Of a stretch of DNA of 64,000 nucleotides, positions 21,733 to 32,506 are shown one piece after another. The stretch's first letter is position 1. Each line of letters opens with the position of its first letter. The stretch lies in contig NC_081406.1 of NCBI RefSeq assembly GCF_030272615.1, positions 118,455,847 through 118,519,846 of the forward strand. Direction: 5' to 3'. A program made the position numbers and the translations under genes. The notes beneath the pieces were generated by a model. It ran no database searches. It was not told the origin of the DNA and saw only the letters and a list, made by a program, of their open reading frames with translations. The stretch is from Cryptomeria japonica. Its lineage: Eukaryota > Streptophyta > Pinopsida > Cupressales > Cupressaceae.

Positions 21733-24349
21733 CTAAACTTGTGGTGGATTATCAAAATCAAGCCTCTTCGGTGCAGTGCGCGGCTCTGTAGATGGCTGCA
21801 AAACCATAATTTAAAAGCCAAGTTAGAATTCTTTTGCAGAAAATAGTTCACAATTAACAACATAACTATGCATTTAACTTTAATTCCTTTGCAATTGAAA
21901 TGTAGATTACCTCATTGGTTGATCCAGGAGCTAATGTCTTTGCTCTCCACTCCTTGTCACTCTTAGGAGTTTTCTTGAAGACATACTTAAATGGATCCAC
22001 GTTATGGTCGTACCGCGAAGGAGTCTATTGCAGATTAAATGTACAATTAATACAATGTACTAACATAAATATATCAAAAATACTTAAAAGCTATAATATA
22101 TAGAACAATGATGTACCTGTGCCTCAGATGCTTCTCCAATGGAACGAGGATGGCTCACCATCGATGTAGAAATGGTCGCTATTACCTATACAAAAAATGT
22201 ACAAAGATTAAATACAATTAATATAATGATAAGTATTGAAGGTTGAAAATAATTAATTTTACATATCAAACAAAAGTGTACCGGATCTTGATATGCTTCT
22301 CCAGTGCAAGGAGGAGGGTTCGCCATTGACGAAATAGGTATGGACATTTCCTGTATGAAAAAATTATAAGATTATAATATATCACAAGTTCACATGTACA
22401 CGTGCATATAATCATGAAATCAAGAAAATAAAGTAGAGATACATACCTCTGCCCTTTCTTGATCCGCGGGCCAATCAGGTGCTTTCAACATATCCACAAA
22501 GCTCAATGGTCGCTGTACATGTAAAATAGATAAAAAACACTAATCAATCTACAAACCCCAACTAATACTTGATTTCAACATTTTCAAATAATTGTACAAC
22601 TAAAAATGTGTTCAATTACCTTCTTCACACATTTTGGCATCTTCGAGGAATTCTTTTTCTTAGGACGAGCCCTAGACGTGGAGGGGGTGCCCTAAAAATA
22701 GAAAATTAACATGAGATATTAGTACAGACAATAAATTAAACATAATTTTAAAAATCTAAAATGAAATAACTTGCATATTCCATCAAAACAATACATAAAA
22801 AGAGTTGTACAAAATATGATACCGTATAGCCTTGTAGGCCAAAATCGATCGTTGAGAGCATGATTTCATCAATCTGGGACATTTCATCCCCTGTCAACAC
22901 CTACAAACCAAAAATTGGACCAAGCATTAAAGATAGTTAGTATATCTTGTATTTTTTTGAATTCAAAGTGTACTATTCTATTTTAACATGTTACAAAATT
23001 TATACCTCGGGCATCAAAGTTGCAGCTACAGTAACTGGGGGAGGTGTATGGGATACCACTGCTGCATCCTAAAATGCATATTATTTGTCTCAATTTAAAT
23101 CGATGTATAAATGAAAATTCATTTATGTAATTACAAATTTAAAGTGACTGATAAATAAAATGTTATGAATTCAAATCAACACACCTGTGTCTGTGGTTCA
23201 TGGGCAAGCACCATGTCCATCAACTCATCTATCAGCGAGACATCCTCAACCATGTGAGCCTGACATCTACAACTACAAATTATGCATAGATGATATGAGT
23301 ATCCATCTTCATGGGCTGCATCATCTATCCCCGAGCAACTGACACACATATGCTCGATGGGCTCTCTATCACCCTCTAACGGCTCATCATCCAATACAAT
23401 AGGGTGTGCTAATGACGTCCCATGTTGGATGATGGCACTAGTCAGTGTTGTAGCCACCTGAAGAGTCTATAGCTCCATTGACTCTTTCGGCTCTAATGGG
23501 ATAGCCTAATGCACCTTGGGTTTGGGTGTTAGGGGGTGGTGACTCTCCACAGCTAATCGCCTACGAGCTCCAGGTCTATCTTGGGCATAGCCACCACCTC
23601 TACCATGAAACTCTCTCATATCAAAATAGTTTGGCCACACATTGAGCACAAACTCACAATATATTTTTCTCAAAAAATATAATGGCACCTCATAATTATT
23701 ACAAGGTGGATCATCAAAGACCAACCACCACCTCTGCCAAAAAAGATTCTTCATCTGCGCATTGGTACACCAATGTATGGGAAACCTCTTTGCATTAAGA
23801 GGTAATGACTGACCAGTTTTGGGATCAACAAAAAGGGCACATATTTGTTATTTAGATATATTTTTGTTTTTTACTCCATCATATGATAGCCCATTGGCAT
23901 AGAATTGATGACACCTATCCCTAAAGCTTCCCCATTTGGTAATTTCTATGGAAATAGCTATGGCACCACTAGCTAATGTTTCTAAGCTAGTGGCGAGGGA
24001 TTGATGATGATCAAGTTAAGAAGTTTTCAATTTTACAATCAGTCTATTGATTTTAGACATATTTTGTCCTAACTGATTAATTAATTCTTCCCGTGTTTCA
24101 GCTGTGCTGTCAAAAGGAGGAATTGGGGGTTGTTCTTGTGTATTTTCAGGAGGTGCATTTGGTTATTCTTGTGGGTTTTTAGGAGGTGCATTTGGTTGTT
24201 CTTGTTCTAGATTAGAAGAATCTAGTTTTTGAAACAGAAAATGAAAAAACCTAATCAAAATTAATGAAATTAAATTCAAAATGTAAAACAAATTGCATAA
24301 ACTAGACAGAAAGATAAGAAAAAACAAACAAAAACTAACCTTGATCCAT
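21733..24349 (-). pseudogene. Ten-exon accessory gene of the DNA transposon, unknown function
   Basis: Exons on the minus strand: 24349-24340, 24221-23185, 23068-23006, 22900-22823, 22691-22620, 22512-22447, 22350-22282, 22185-22117, 22024-21911 and 21795-21733. Every intron has GT...AG ends. Exons 3 to 9 are all multiples of three in phase 0. Total 547 codons. The N-terminus has a QEQPNAPP-type repeat. Next comes a Trp/Cys-rich globular region (KWGSFRDRCHQFYANG; FWQRWWLVFDDPPCNNYEVP), an RGGG-RPGARRR basic patch, a Cys/His cluster (23240-23350) and a Ser/Thr/Pro tail with a basic RARPKKKNS motif. Exons 7 and 8 encode similar 23-residue peptides. Five in-frame stops, all in exon 2 (24165, 24018, 23850, 23508, 23469), are all explicable as former Gln codons. 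I do not recognise the family. A DNA-binding or transposition helper is plausible from context. Confidence 0.65.
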
Positions 24350-24475
24350 AGCTTGGACGACAAATTTAGCACCCCGTTCATGGTTTAGGTGAGAAAATGG
24401 GGGAAAACGAAGTTAAAAATGCGATTTACGGGTAAATGAGACCCAGTTTTTTTTTAAAACTTTTTTTACTAGTCA

Positions 24476-24649
24476 CCACGTACACGGTTTTATTTGGATT
24501 ATTAGCGCGTACGCACTCAATTAACTATAATCAGCACATACGCACTCATTTTCCTAAAAGTAGTGCGTACGCACTACCTTTTCTAGGCTCAAGAAGAACA
24601 AACCTAAGTGCGTATGCAGGAATTTGAAATTTTAAAACCGCATACATGC
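24476..24649. promoter_or_regulatory. Right array of GCGTACGC-type boxes, 29-bp spacing
   Basis: Box starts at 24476, 24505, 24534 and 24563 are exactly 29 bp apart: CCACGTACACGG, GCGCGTACGCAC, GCACATACGCAC and GTGCGTACGCAC. Further boxes lie at about 24608 and 24638. They lie 70-240 bp inside the right terminal repeat and also just upstream of the accessory gene, so they may serve both transposase binding and expression. Confidence 0.7.
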
Positions 24650-24685
24650 TGCCTATTTTTCCAAGTTTTTTTTGGGTGGTGTCCA

Positions 24686-24717
24686 CTTTTTTGACCACCA
24701 TCTTTGTGCACACACCC
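24686..24717 (-). repeat. Right terminal inverted repeat of the DNA transposon
   Basis: Read inward it starts GGGTGTGTGCACAAAGATGG, matching 11464-11494 with two early mismatches and one extra A. It is followed outward by ATCT. Confidence 0.85.
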
Positions 24718-24721
24718 ATCT

Positions 24722-24988
24722 TCTAACCCTTGAAATTATGGTTTTAGCATTGAACTCCTATCAGACAGCTAATTGTTGTACAGATTCAATATGTGTGAGC
24801 TTCCCAATTCTTTGATGGGACAATGCATGTAAACCCTAACATCTTCAATATGTAGCACATCATAGGGCACCGATAAAAATGCGCTTTTCAGGTCATCTTC
24901 CATGGAGATAATGGATGATGTTTGAAATCTAGTCGTCCATTCTCAGTGATATCAACAACAAGAGGGTAGCAATACTAGATGTAGCCAT
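24722..24988 (-). pseudogene. Element A ORF2, N-terminal part
   Basis: It is read from an ATG at 24988 up to the DNA transposon insertion. Despite stops and shifts, the stretch encoding SVPYDVLHIEDVRVYMHC followed by PIKELGS matches element C ORF2 residues reading QVPARVIVEEGISDYIDC followed by KIEDLGS. This shows that the transposon landed inside ORF2. Length and order match C. Confidence 0.65.
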
Positions 24989-25586
24989 TTTTGAAATTTA
25001 AGACTTCAAGCTTAAAAAGTTTCATTGATAAATACCTTGATCACTGGATTAGGATTTCTTGCCAAAATGCCTGAGAAATCTTCTTTCACCCTTCGATCAC
25101 TGAAAATTCTGCGTTTACAGCTCTCCAAACCTCTTCTCTTCAAATGCAAAGTGAGAAATGAAGTGGTCAAATCGCTTTTTATCCTCCACAAACCTAACTT
25201 TTCATTGTAATAAATGTACTTTTCCCTAATACTTCTTGGTACTCTACATTTCACAAAAATCTTTTGTAGACCTTCAAATCTACTCAAACTCTTCCAGAAA
25301 TCCATCAAAAACATCTGTGATCATCACATACACCTTTGCAACCTGCCAAAATTAGAAGCAGATCTCAAACAAGGGGGTTTATAGGATTTTCATGATTGCT
25401 TCCCCTAAGGGCAAATGCCTTAGCTTAGTTACCGGATGAGTTTCTAGCACAAGTTTGAACCCACTTCTTGCATCATCATTTCTCTTTTTAACCCAAGTCT
25501 TCTTCATTTGATCTTTGATCTCATCAACCTTTTATTTTCCCCTCTCATATAGCTTCACATTCTTTTTCTTGTCATTCAGACCTCTC
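24989..25586 (-). other. Element A spacer between ORF1 and ORF2
   Basis: About 600 bp. It holds a 100-codon minus-strand frame (25314-25012) with no known motif. The corresponding spacer of element C (56503-56898) has no matching frame, so I do not call a gene. Confidence 0.5.
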
Positions 25587-26588
25587 CTATTCACATTTCC
25601 TACTTTTGTAGTACTTTGCAATGTGAGCAAATTTATTGCAAGCATAACAAACAACATTTCCTTGCATAGGTCTGAAATTTATCTGATTTCTTCTTGATTT
25701 GCATTGATTAGCAAAATTTCCAAACATAGCACATGCATAACATGTGATATTTCTTCTATTTTTAAATTTATTTATCATACTTCTGCATTCATTTGACTTG
25801 TGACCATACTTGTTGTATTTGAAACATTCACCGGTAAAATATGGACCATTATTGATCATCCTATTTCTACATTGACTAGCCATATGACCAAATTTATTGC
25901 AAACAAAACAGTTACCATTGAACTTATGACCATTAGGTTGCCTTATTGGAGGCCTTCTCGAATTGTTCTTTTGTTGTGTGGATTTAGAGCTTTCACCTTT
26001 CTCAAATCCATGACCTCTTGTGTCATTAGCATTCTTTTGGCTTTCAAGCATCTCATCAAGCTTGACTGAGCTAATCTGGAGCTTCTCCTTGTACTCATTT
26101 GCAACATCAAGATCATATCTAAGAAGAATTATTTCCCTTTCAAGACCTTCCTCATGTTATCTAGAGTCTTGCAGGTAAAGCTTCAGTTATCCATTCTCAT
26201 TCTCAAATCCACAACATTCTTTAGATTTGTCTTTTAGTGACTGAGAAAGCTTCTCCTCATTCTTCTTCCTTTCCTCAATCTCCTTTGTAAATCTCATCAT
26301 AATAGATTCCATCTCATTCTTCTAGACTATATTAGCTCTAGCAATTCTATCACACTATTATGTTTTTTCCTTCAGGGCTTCTTCGTCAATCCTTTGACTT
26401 TCTTCCTCCTCCATCTTATCAACAATTTCCTTTCTCTTTTCCCTTGACTTGTTCAACTGATATTTTAATGATTCAATGAAGTTCTCAGCATCCCTAAGGC
26501 TTTCTTTCACTTGTTGGACCTCATCTTGTGATTGATCAAGATCTTCAAGTACAACAAGAATTTGTTGTCTAAGACTACTAGAATCCAT
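25587..26588 (-). pseudogene. Element A ORF1: coiled coil plus four CCHC zinc knuckles
   Basis: It starts at the ATG at 26588. The first 76 codons are a Gln/Glu/Lys/Leu-rich coiled coil. After a broken stretch (26357-26052) the frame 26051-25587 carries four zinc-knuckle units: CFVCNKFGHMASQC (intact), CFKYNKYGHKSNEC, CYACAMFGNFANQC and CYACNKFAHIAKYY. The last three have lost one or more zinc ligands. The layout is the same as ORF1 of B and C. CCHC knuckles bind nucleic acid, so a Gag-like packaging role is likely. The usual copia Gag fold (UBN2) is not seen. Confidence 0.75.
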
Positions 26589-26641
26589 TGATTCACTTTC
26601 TCAGATCCTCCTCAAGTTGTTAGGCTTCTTCCGAGGAACTA

Positions 26642-26656
26642 AGCTTTGATACCAAT
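26642..26656 (-). promoter_or_regulatory. Element A primer-binding site
   Basis: On the minus strand ATTGGTATCAAAGC follows the LTR end. This is the Met-initiator tRNA primer site with one change from TGGTATCAGAGC. Confidence 0.75.
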
Positions 26657-27047
26657 TGTTGGAATCAAAGAACATTGAGAGAAAGGGTGAATTAGTGTTA
26701 TGCAATTTTTAACATTCTTAATTTATCCTTTAAACCACTTAATACAAATAAATAAAAGTAGAGTGCAAAAACACAAAGCAAATAACCACAACACCATAAC
26801 ACTAGGAATTTTACGTGGAAACCCGGTTAAGGGAAAAAATATGATGGGATTGAGACCCACACTATTAATATACCTTGTTAAAAGTATAATAATATTACAT
26901 GAGGGGAATGCACATATATTCAGCCACACTGCCTAGAGCACATTGCTCAAATTACAATAAGGGCTACAAGCCTAGAAGGCTCGCTGCCTTACAAATGATT
27001 ATATATAATAATTGGAATATCTAAACTAACAAACAAAATATATAAAT
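26657..27047 (-). repeat. Element A 5' LTR, first segment (before copia-1 insertion)
   Basis: It starts TGTTGGAATC at 26657 and is broken at 27047, where copia-1 begins. It contains, on the minus strand, the block TTTTTTCCCTTAACCGGG plus TTTCCACGT common to the U5 region of B, C and copia-1. It continues at 47726. Confidence 0.85.
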
Positions 27048-28227
27048 TATTGATCTTATGGATGAATTCATCATGTGTTGCATCGGTTTTGTCATTGATG
27101 TCAACACTTATCTTTCGAGAGGTCTACATTGTTGATTTGTCACTTTGGTTATTTGGTTTGTTGATGAATCGAGACATTGTGGGCACGGTATGGATATTGG
27201 CTTATGCACAATTACCTATATATGTTTCACTGGCAGCTCAGGAAGTTTATGATGACTTGTTATCATTTGGAGATCATTTGGTTATGTCAAAGACATGGAT
27301 TGGATGTTTGCATTTGGCATTTTGCATATTCGATTGATTGAGTTCACATATTTGCCTTAACCAGCAGATAGGTCCAAGTTATGAACCGACATAAGAAGTC
27401 ATGTTCCAGATTAGCACGACACATTTTGGAAATGATTTATTGATTGGATAATGTGTCAATGTATTGAGGCTAACATGTTATATTGCACCAAAACTTATTT
27501 TGTAATTGATTTAAATGTAATATCTTTTAGGAGCCGACCTAACCATTAGCTCTTAGGTTTTGTATAAATAATTGTAAGATATTATTTGGAATTAGTGTGT
27601 GTGTGTGTGCATATATTGAAGATTATTGTGTAGAGAGAAAACAAGAAGATCCTTGTGCGAATCACACAAATATCATCTTAAGGTTGAAGGAAGGTCGTTA
27701 AAGGTCATGAGGGTGTTTGTTCCTCATTTACAAAGCTTAAAACAGTACTGAATCCATAATTGTAGATGCTAAATTGAAGCAGTACATTGATTATTGGATT
27801 TAACTATCAAACTGTGTAGTCAGTGAGACTCCTAATTTTGTGATTAAGCAATGAGCTCTAGCTGGTTAGCCTTTCTGCATGTGCAGACCCCATTATTGTA
27901 TTTAGTTACTATCTACAGTAGTATCATCTGATTGTGGGTAAGGTTTCCCACCGTGGTTTTTCCCCTTACAGGGTTCATCTGATTGTGGGTAAGGTTTCCC
28001 ACCATGGTTTTTCCCCTTACAAGGTTTCCACGTCAAAATCTCTATGTCATGTGTTGTGGATGTTGTTTTTCTTTCTATTTCATGCATTAAGTTGTACCGG
28101 TATTACTATAACTTTTAATCTATTTTGTTGACACTAGGTTTTAAGTTGGAATAATTTGTTTTGGGTTATAATTTATTGACAAATGATTCACCCCCCCCCT
28201 CTTAGTTGTCCTTCTTGGTTCCTAACA
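27048..28227 (+). repeat. Copia-1 5' LTR
   Basis: It begins TATTGATCTTATGGATGA (TG changed to TA) and ends CCTAACA, matching 46603-47725. A TATA-like TATAAATA lies at 27563-27570. A 51-bp tandem duplication at 27924-28025 is absent from the other LTR and explains most of the length difference. A GTGT microsatellite is near 27596. It ends with a run of C and then CTCTTAGTTGTCC. Confidence 0.9.
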
Positions 28228-28242
28228 ATTGCTATCAGAGCC
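28228..28242 (+). promoter_or_regulatory. Copia-1 primer-binding site
   Basis: ATTGCTATCAGAGCC directly after the LTR, one base different from the Met-initiator site TGGTATCAGAGC. Confidence 0.8.
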
Positions 28243-28284
28243 TAGTCCTCTTTGTGTAGAATCCTATTACCTTGAAGAGATCCT

Positions 28285-28930
28285 ATGGTAGCAAATATCT
28301 TCAGGAAGGATAGTCTCAAACTTGATGGAACTAACTATGGTATATGGAAGATCAGAATGGAGACACATCTGAACTGCATTGGAAGAGATATATGAGATGT
28401 TACAAAGAATTACTATGTTGCTCCTAATTCAAATAACCCTAACCCACCAAACTTAGCTAAAGACTTGGAGAATGATTGCAAAGAAAGAGAAGAACTTCTA
28501 AGGGCATTATCACATCAGCAAATCATGAGATTATCAGACAGATCTACAACAAAAGATATTTGGGATAAACTGGAAACATTGAATGAAGGAGTTTCCACTA
28601 TCAAAATTGCAAAACTGGAATGTTACCGAATTAGGTATGAAAATTTAAAAATGGAAGAGGATGAAAGAATTTCTACATTTATGGAAAGAGTTAATGAAAT
28701 TGTTCTAGGAATACAATGTTGTGGAGGATCTTTAAGTAAAGATGAATTTTTTTCTAAAGTTTTAAGAGATTTGCCATTGACTTACAAAATGAAAGTGATA
28801 GCTATTAATGAGTTGAGGACAATGCCTAATACTTCAATATCTAGGGATACTTTGGTTGGAAAACTTTCTACATTTGAGCTTGAAGAATTTGGTCCTTTTG
28901 CTACAGTCAAGACTGATATAGCCTTCAAAG

Positions 28931-28984
<54 letters not shown>

Positions 28985-29280
28985 TATCATCATCTGACAA
29001 ATCTGATTGGAAAGCACTTTATGCAAAAAAACTTGAAGATATCAGAAGATAAAATGAAGAACTTAAAGAACTTGAAGCACTATTTGCAAGGAAGATGCCT
29101 AAAGGTCTAGCAGAATGTAAGTATGAAGGTAAAGCACCTTTCAAATGTTTTAATTGCAATAAATTTGGTCATACAATGTCTAGGTGTTCTGATAGACATT
29201 CAAGACTAAGAGATGATGCAAAGAGAACATATAAACCTAACCTCGAATATCAGAGATACAGATTTAAAAAAACAAAGATA
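28285..29280 (+). pseudogene. Copia-1 Gag (UBN2 type) with one CCHC knuckle
   Basis: ATG at 28285, with the typical start KLDGTNYGIWKIRMETHL. A stop near 28396 replaces an expected Trp or Arg. From 28465 the frame is open for 195 codons with a UBN2-type Gag core (LLRALSHQQIMRLSD; YENLKMEEDERISTFMERV). A poly-Ser stretch encoded by about twenty TCA repeats (28930-28990) follows. One CCHC knuckle (CFNCNKFGHTMSRC) lies at about 29146-29187. It would form the particle core in the cytoplasm. Confidence 0.85.
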
Positions 29281-30640
29281 AGTCATGTTACTATGCAAAT
29301 GAAGGTATTATAGATGATTCTGATGAAGATCCACCACATAGTGGATGGGAATTTGTTGCAATAAAAGAAGATCAACCGACACCTATTGTCAAACCGGTTG
29401 AGCAAGCATTACCAACAAAAAATGAAGAGAAGGATGAATGGATCATTGATAGTGGATGCTCATATCATATGATTGGTGATAAAAGCAAATTCTTATCATT
29501 ACAAGAATATCATGGAGATCAAGTAAGATTTGGAGATGACAAAGCTTGTTTAATCAAAGGAAGAGGCACTATATCTTTGGATGGTAAGAACAATACTGAT
29601 AATGTTTATTATGTTGAAGGTTTAAAGAATAATCTTTTGAGTGTTGGTCAGTTAGCAGAAAAAGGATTTTAATTACAATTCAAGAATGGAAAATGAAAAA
29701 TCATAAACTGAACTAGATTAGAGATTGCAACTAGTAATTAGACTGAAGGTAATATATTTCATTTGAATACCAGCAATAAGACATGTTTGATTGCTCAGAT
29801 TGATGAAAGTTGGTTATGGCATAAAAGACTCTATCATGTGAATTTTGATTGCATTGTAAAGATCAGTTGAAGCAAGGTAGTAAGGGATTTACCTAAGATT
29901 CTGAAACCTCATAATCTGGTATGTAAGGAATGTCAAATGGGAAAGCAAGTTAGAACAACATTTAAGAGCATTTATGAGAAATTCAATAATATTGTTGATT
30001 TAATTCATACTGATCTATGTGGTCCAACAAGAATAAGAAGTCCTCAGGGTGATAGATACTTTATGCTAATAATTGGTGATTATTATAGAAAGTGTTGGGT
30101 TACTTTTCTTAGGGAGAAATCATAAGCTTTTGGGAGATTCAAGATATACAAGGCAATGGTAGAGAATGAAACCAGCAATAAAGTCAAATGTTTGAGATCT
30201 GATCAAGGAGTAGAATTCACATCTAGGGAATTCAATGCATACTGTGAAGAGAATGGAATCAAAATACAAATATTAGCACCCCATACACCCCAATAGAATG
30301 GAGTTATGAAAAGGAAGAACAAAACTATACTGGATGCAGCAAGAACCATGATGATGGAAGCAAATCTACCTCATATGTACTAGAGAGAAGAACTAAATAC
30401 AATGGTTTATACTTTCAACAAAGTTCACATCAAAGGTGAAACCCATAAGACCCCTTATGAACTATGGTTTGATCATATTCCTAGTCTTAAATATTTTAGA
30501 ATATTTGGAAGAAAATGCTATATTAGGAGAGATGAGTCTATTGGAAAATTTGATCCTAGAAGTGATGAAGGAATATTTCTTGGTTATTCAACTAGAAGCA
30601 AGGCATATAGATGTTATAATAAAAGATTGTAGAAAATCAT
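29281..30640 (+). pseudogene. Copia-1 protease and integrase
   Basis: After a frame change near an A-run at 29268 the frame reads into an aspartic protease with DSG at 29448-29456 (WIIDSGCSYHM). Next come the GAG-pre-integrase phrase WLWHKRLYHVNF (about 29813) and the integrase core: DLIHTDLCGP (first Asp), RSDQGVEF (second Asp, near 30200), and TPQ-stop-NGVMKRKN (about 30285). In the last, the catalytic Glu has become Lys and a Gln is a TAG. Several further stops are present. It would cut and join element DNA into the host chromosome; this copy cannot. Confidence 0.8.
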
Positions 30641-30879
30641 TGGAAGTACTAATGTGAAGATAAATAAATATTTTAGAGGAGAATCAAGATCTATAGGTTC
30701 TGAACCAGCATGGATTGCAGCAGAACAAAATGAAGAACTAGTCACACCAACATCATCAGAGAACTCAACTGTGACTGAAGAATAACAGCCTGTGAATGGA
30801 AATTAAAAAAACCCAGGTATGTAAGATTGAATCGTTTAGAAAATTAGATAATTGGAAATAAAAATCAAGGTGTTATGAC

Positions 30880-31646
30880 AAGAGGAAGATTGGAAAATGA
30901 AGAGGTATGTTTAATTTCTCAAGTTGAACCAGCATCAGTTGTTGAAGCATGTAAATATAAACATTGGATAAAAGCAATGGAAGAAGAATTAGAACAGATT
31001 GAAAAGAATAATACTTGGACATTAGTTCCCTGACCTAGAGAAAAAAATGTAATTGGAACTAAATGGGTATTTATAAAAAAACTGAATGAAGATGGTGAAG
31101 TAATTAGAAACAAAACAATATTAATTTGTAAAGGTTATTCTCAGAAAGAAGGAATTGATTATAATGAAACCTTTGCACCAGTAGCCAAAATTAAAGCAGT
31201 AAGACTATTTCTTGTATTCGCAACTCACAAAAACTATAAGGTTTATCAGATGGATGTAAAATGTGCATTTTTGAATAGAGATCTTGAAGAAGAAGTTTAC
31301 ATTGAGCAGCTTGATGGATTTTCATTAACAGATGATAAGGATATGGTTTGCAAATTAAGAAAAGGTTTATATGTATTGAAGCAAGCTCCCAGAGCTTGGT
31401 ATGCTAGACTGGATAAATATCTTTTAAAGCTAGGATACACAAAAGGTAATGTTGACACTAATTTGTTTTACAAAATTACCAATGATGACATTTTGGTTAT
31501 TGAAGCATTTGTGGATGATATCATTTTTAGAGGAGAAGAAGAGCTATGCAAAGTCTTTGCTAATAAGATGCAAGAAGAATTTGAAATGTCTATGATTGGA
31601 GAGATATAAAAATTTCTAGGTTTGCAGATTTCTCAAACAGATAAAG
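30880..31646 (+). pseudogene. Copia-1 reverse transcriptase, 5' part
   Basis: The frame runs from about 30880 through NVIGTKWVFIKKLNEDGE, ETFAPVAKI and YQMDVKCAFLN (catalytic Asp) to the FVDD box at 31508-31519. The usual motif is YVDD; here Tyr is Phe. A TGA near 31031 sits where the family has Arg (CGA). The domain is cut at 31646 by element B and resumes at 35900. The region 30641-30879 between integrase and RT is an Asn/Glu-rich linker with stops. Confidence 0.85.
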
Positions 31647-32435
31647 TGTTGGCATTATACACTCTAATGACAATTGATGGTGTTGTCATTGATGGTAACC
31701 TTGTGGCATTCATTTGGTAAACCACTGGCAGGCACTAGCACCGACAGGAACTTCACCGGTAGTGGCAACAATGCATACCAGCACCCCAATTGATAGGAAC
31801 AAACATTTGTTTATTGTATTTAATTGTAATCATCTTTTGTAAAGTCGACATGGTACATTATAATAGACTCATATATGTATGAGATCTTGTAAATCATTTT
31901 GATATAGAAGATAGATAGATGGTTTTGAGCGAATATTAAGGAAGATATATGCAAATGCATAAGGCATATTTTGTATAAGGTTTATGGTTATAGTATGAGC
32001 TTAAACTGGTACTGAACCTAGCATAGCAGATGCTGAATTGTAGTAGTACATTGTATTGGATTTTCATAATCCATTTTGTAAGTCAGTGAAACTTCTATTT
32101 TGTATTTTGAGCAGTGAGCTCTAGGTAATTGGCCTTCTTGCATGTGTAGGCACCTCATTGTAAGTAATATTTATTCATTGGCCAGTGAGTGAATATTGTG
32201 GGTCACAAATCCCACCGAGGTTTTTCCCACACCAAGTTTCCTCATTAAACATCTTGTGTTATGGTTTGTTTTCTATGTTGTCTTTATTGTTCCTATTTAC
32301 TGGATTAACTCTTATTTACCAGTACACAGTTTTGGAATGCAAAATACTTAAAAGGGTTAAATATTCTTCTCACCAGTTAGATACGGATTCACCCCCCCAC
32401 TCTCAGTATCTTTCATACTGTCATTAATCCTAACA
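31647..32435 (+). repeat. Element B 5' LTR
   Basis: TGTTGGCATTATACACTC to CCTAACA, matched by 35083-35894. It has the U5 phrase GAGGTTTTTCCCACACC shared with the other copia-like LTRs here and a C-run just before the end. The small frame inside is a chance ORF that is present in both LTRs. Confidence 0.92.
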
Positions 32436-32450
32436 ATTGGTATCAGAACC
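32436..32450 (+). promoter_or_regulatory. Element B primer-binding site
   Basis: ATTGGTATCAGAACC follows the LTR directly, a Met-initiator tRNA site with one change at the end. Confidence 0.8.
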
Positions 32451-32506
32451 TGGTCCTCTATTTTCAAAAGCCTAACATCTTGAGGAAGATTTTGACACCG
32501 GTACAG

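Larger units (their letters stand above)
11464..24717. mobile_element. Two-gene DNA transposon, 13.25 kb, TSD ATCT
   Basis: The left end GGGTAAGTGCACAAAGATGG and the right end read inward GGGTGTGTGCACAAAGATGG form terminal inverted repeats of about 31 bp. They are flanked by ATCT at 11460-11463 and 24718-24721. Removing the element and one ATCT rejoins the ORF2 region of element A. Inside are periodic subterminal boxes, CT-rich satellites, a transposase gene (16704-19675, plus strand), several tandem repeats and a ten-exon accessory gene (24349-21733, minus strand). A 4-bp duplication and this transposase do not let me name a superfamily. Sola-type elements also make 4-bp duplications, but I saw no decisive motif. 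Confidence 0.8.

Noticed and set aside
11464-24717. Classification of the DNA transposon as CACTA, Mutator or PIF/Harbinger
   Set aside because: Ends are GGGT and not CACTA; a 4-bp duplication does not fit 3 bp or 8-9 bp; the transposase motifs I see do not match those families.
28782-29000. Minus-strand poly-Asp ORF
   Set aside because: Antisense of the poly-Ser TCA microsatellite in copia-1 Gag.
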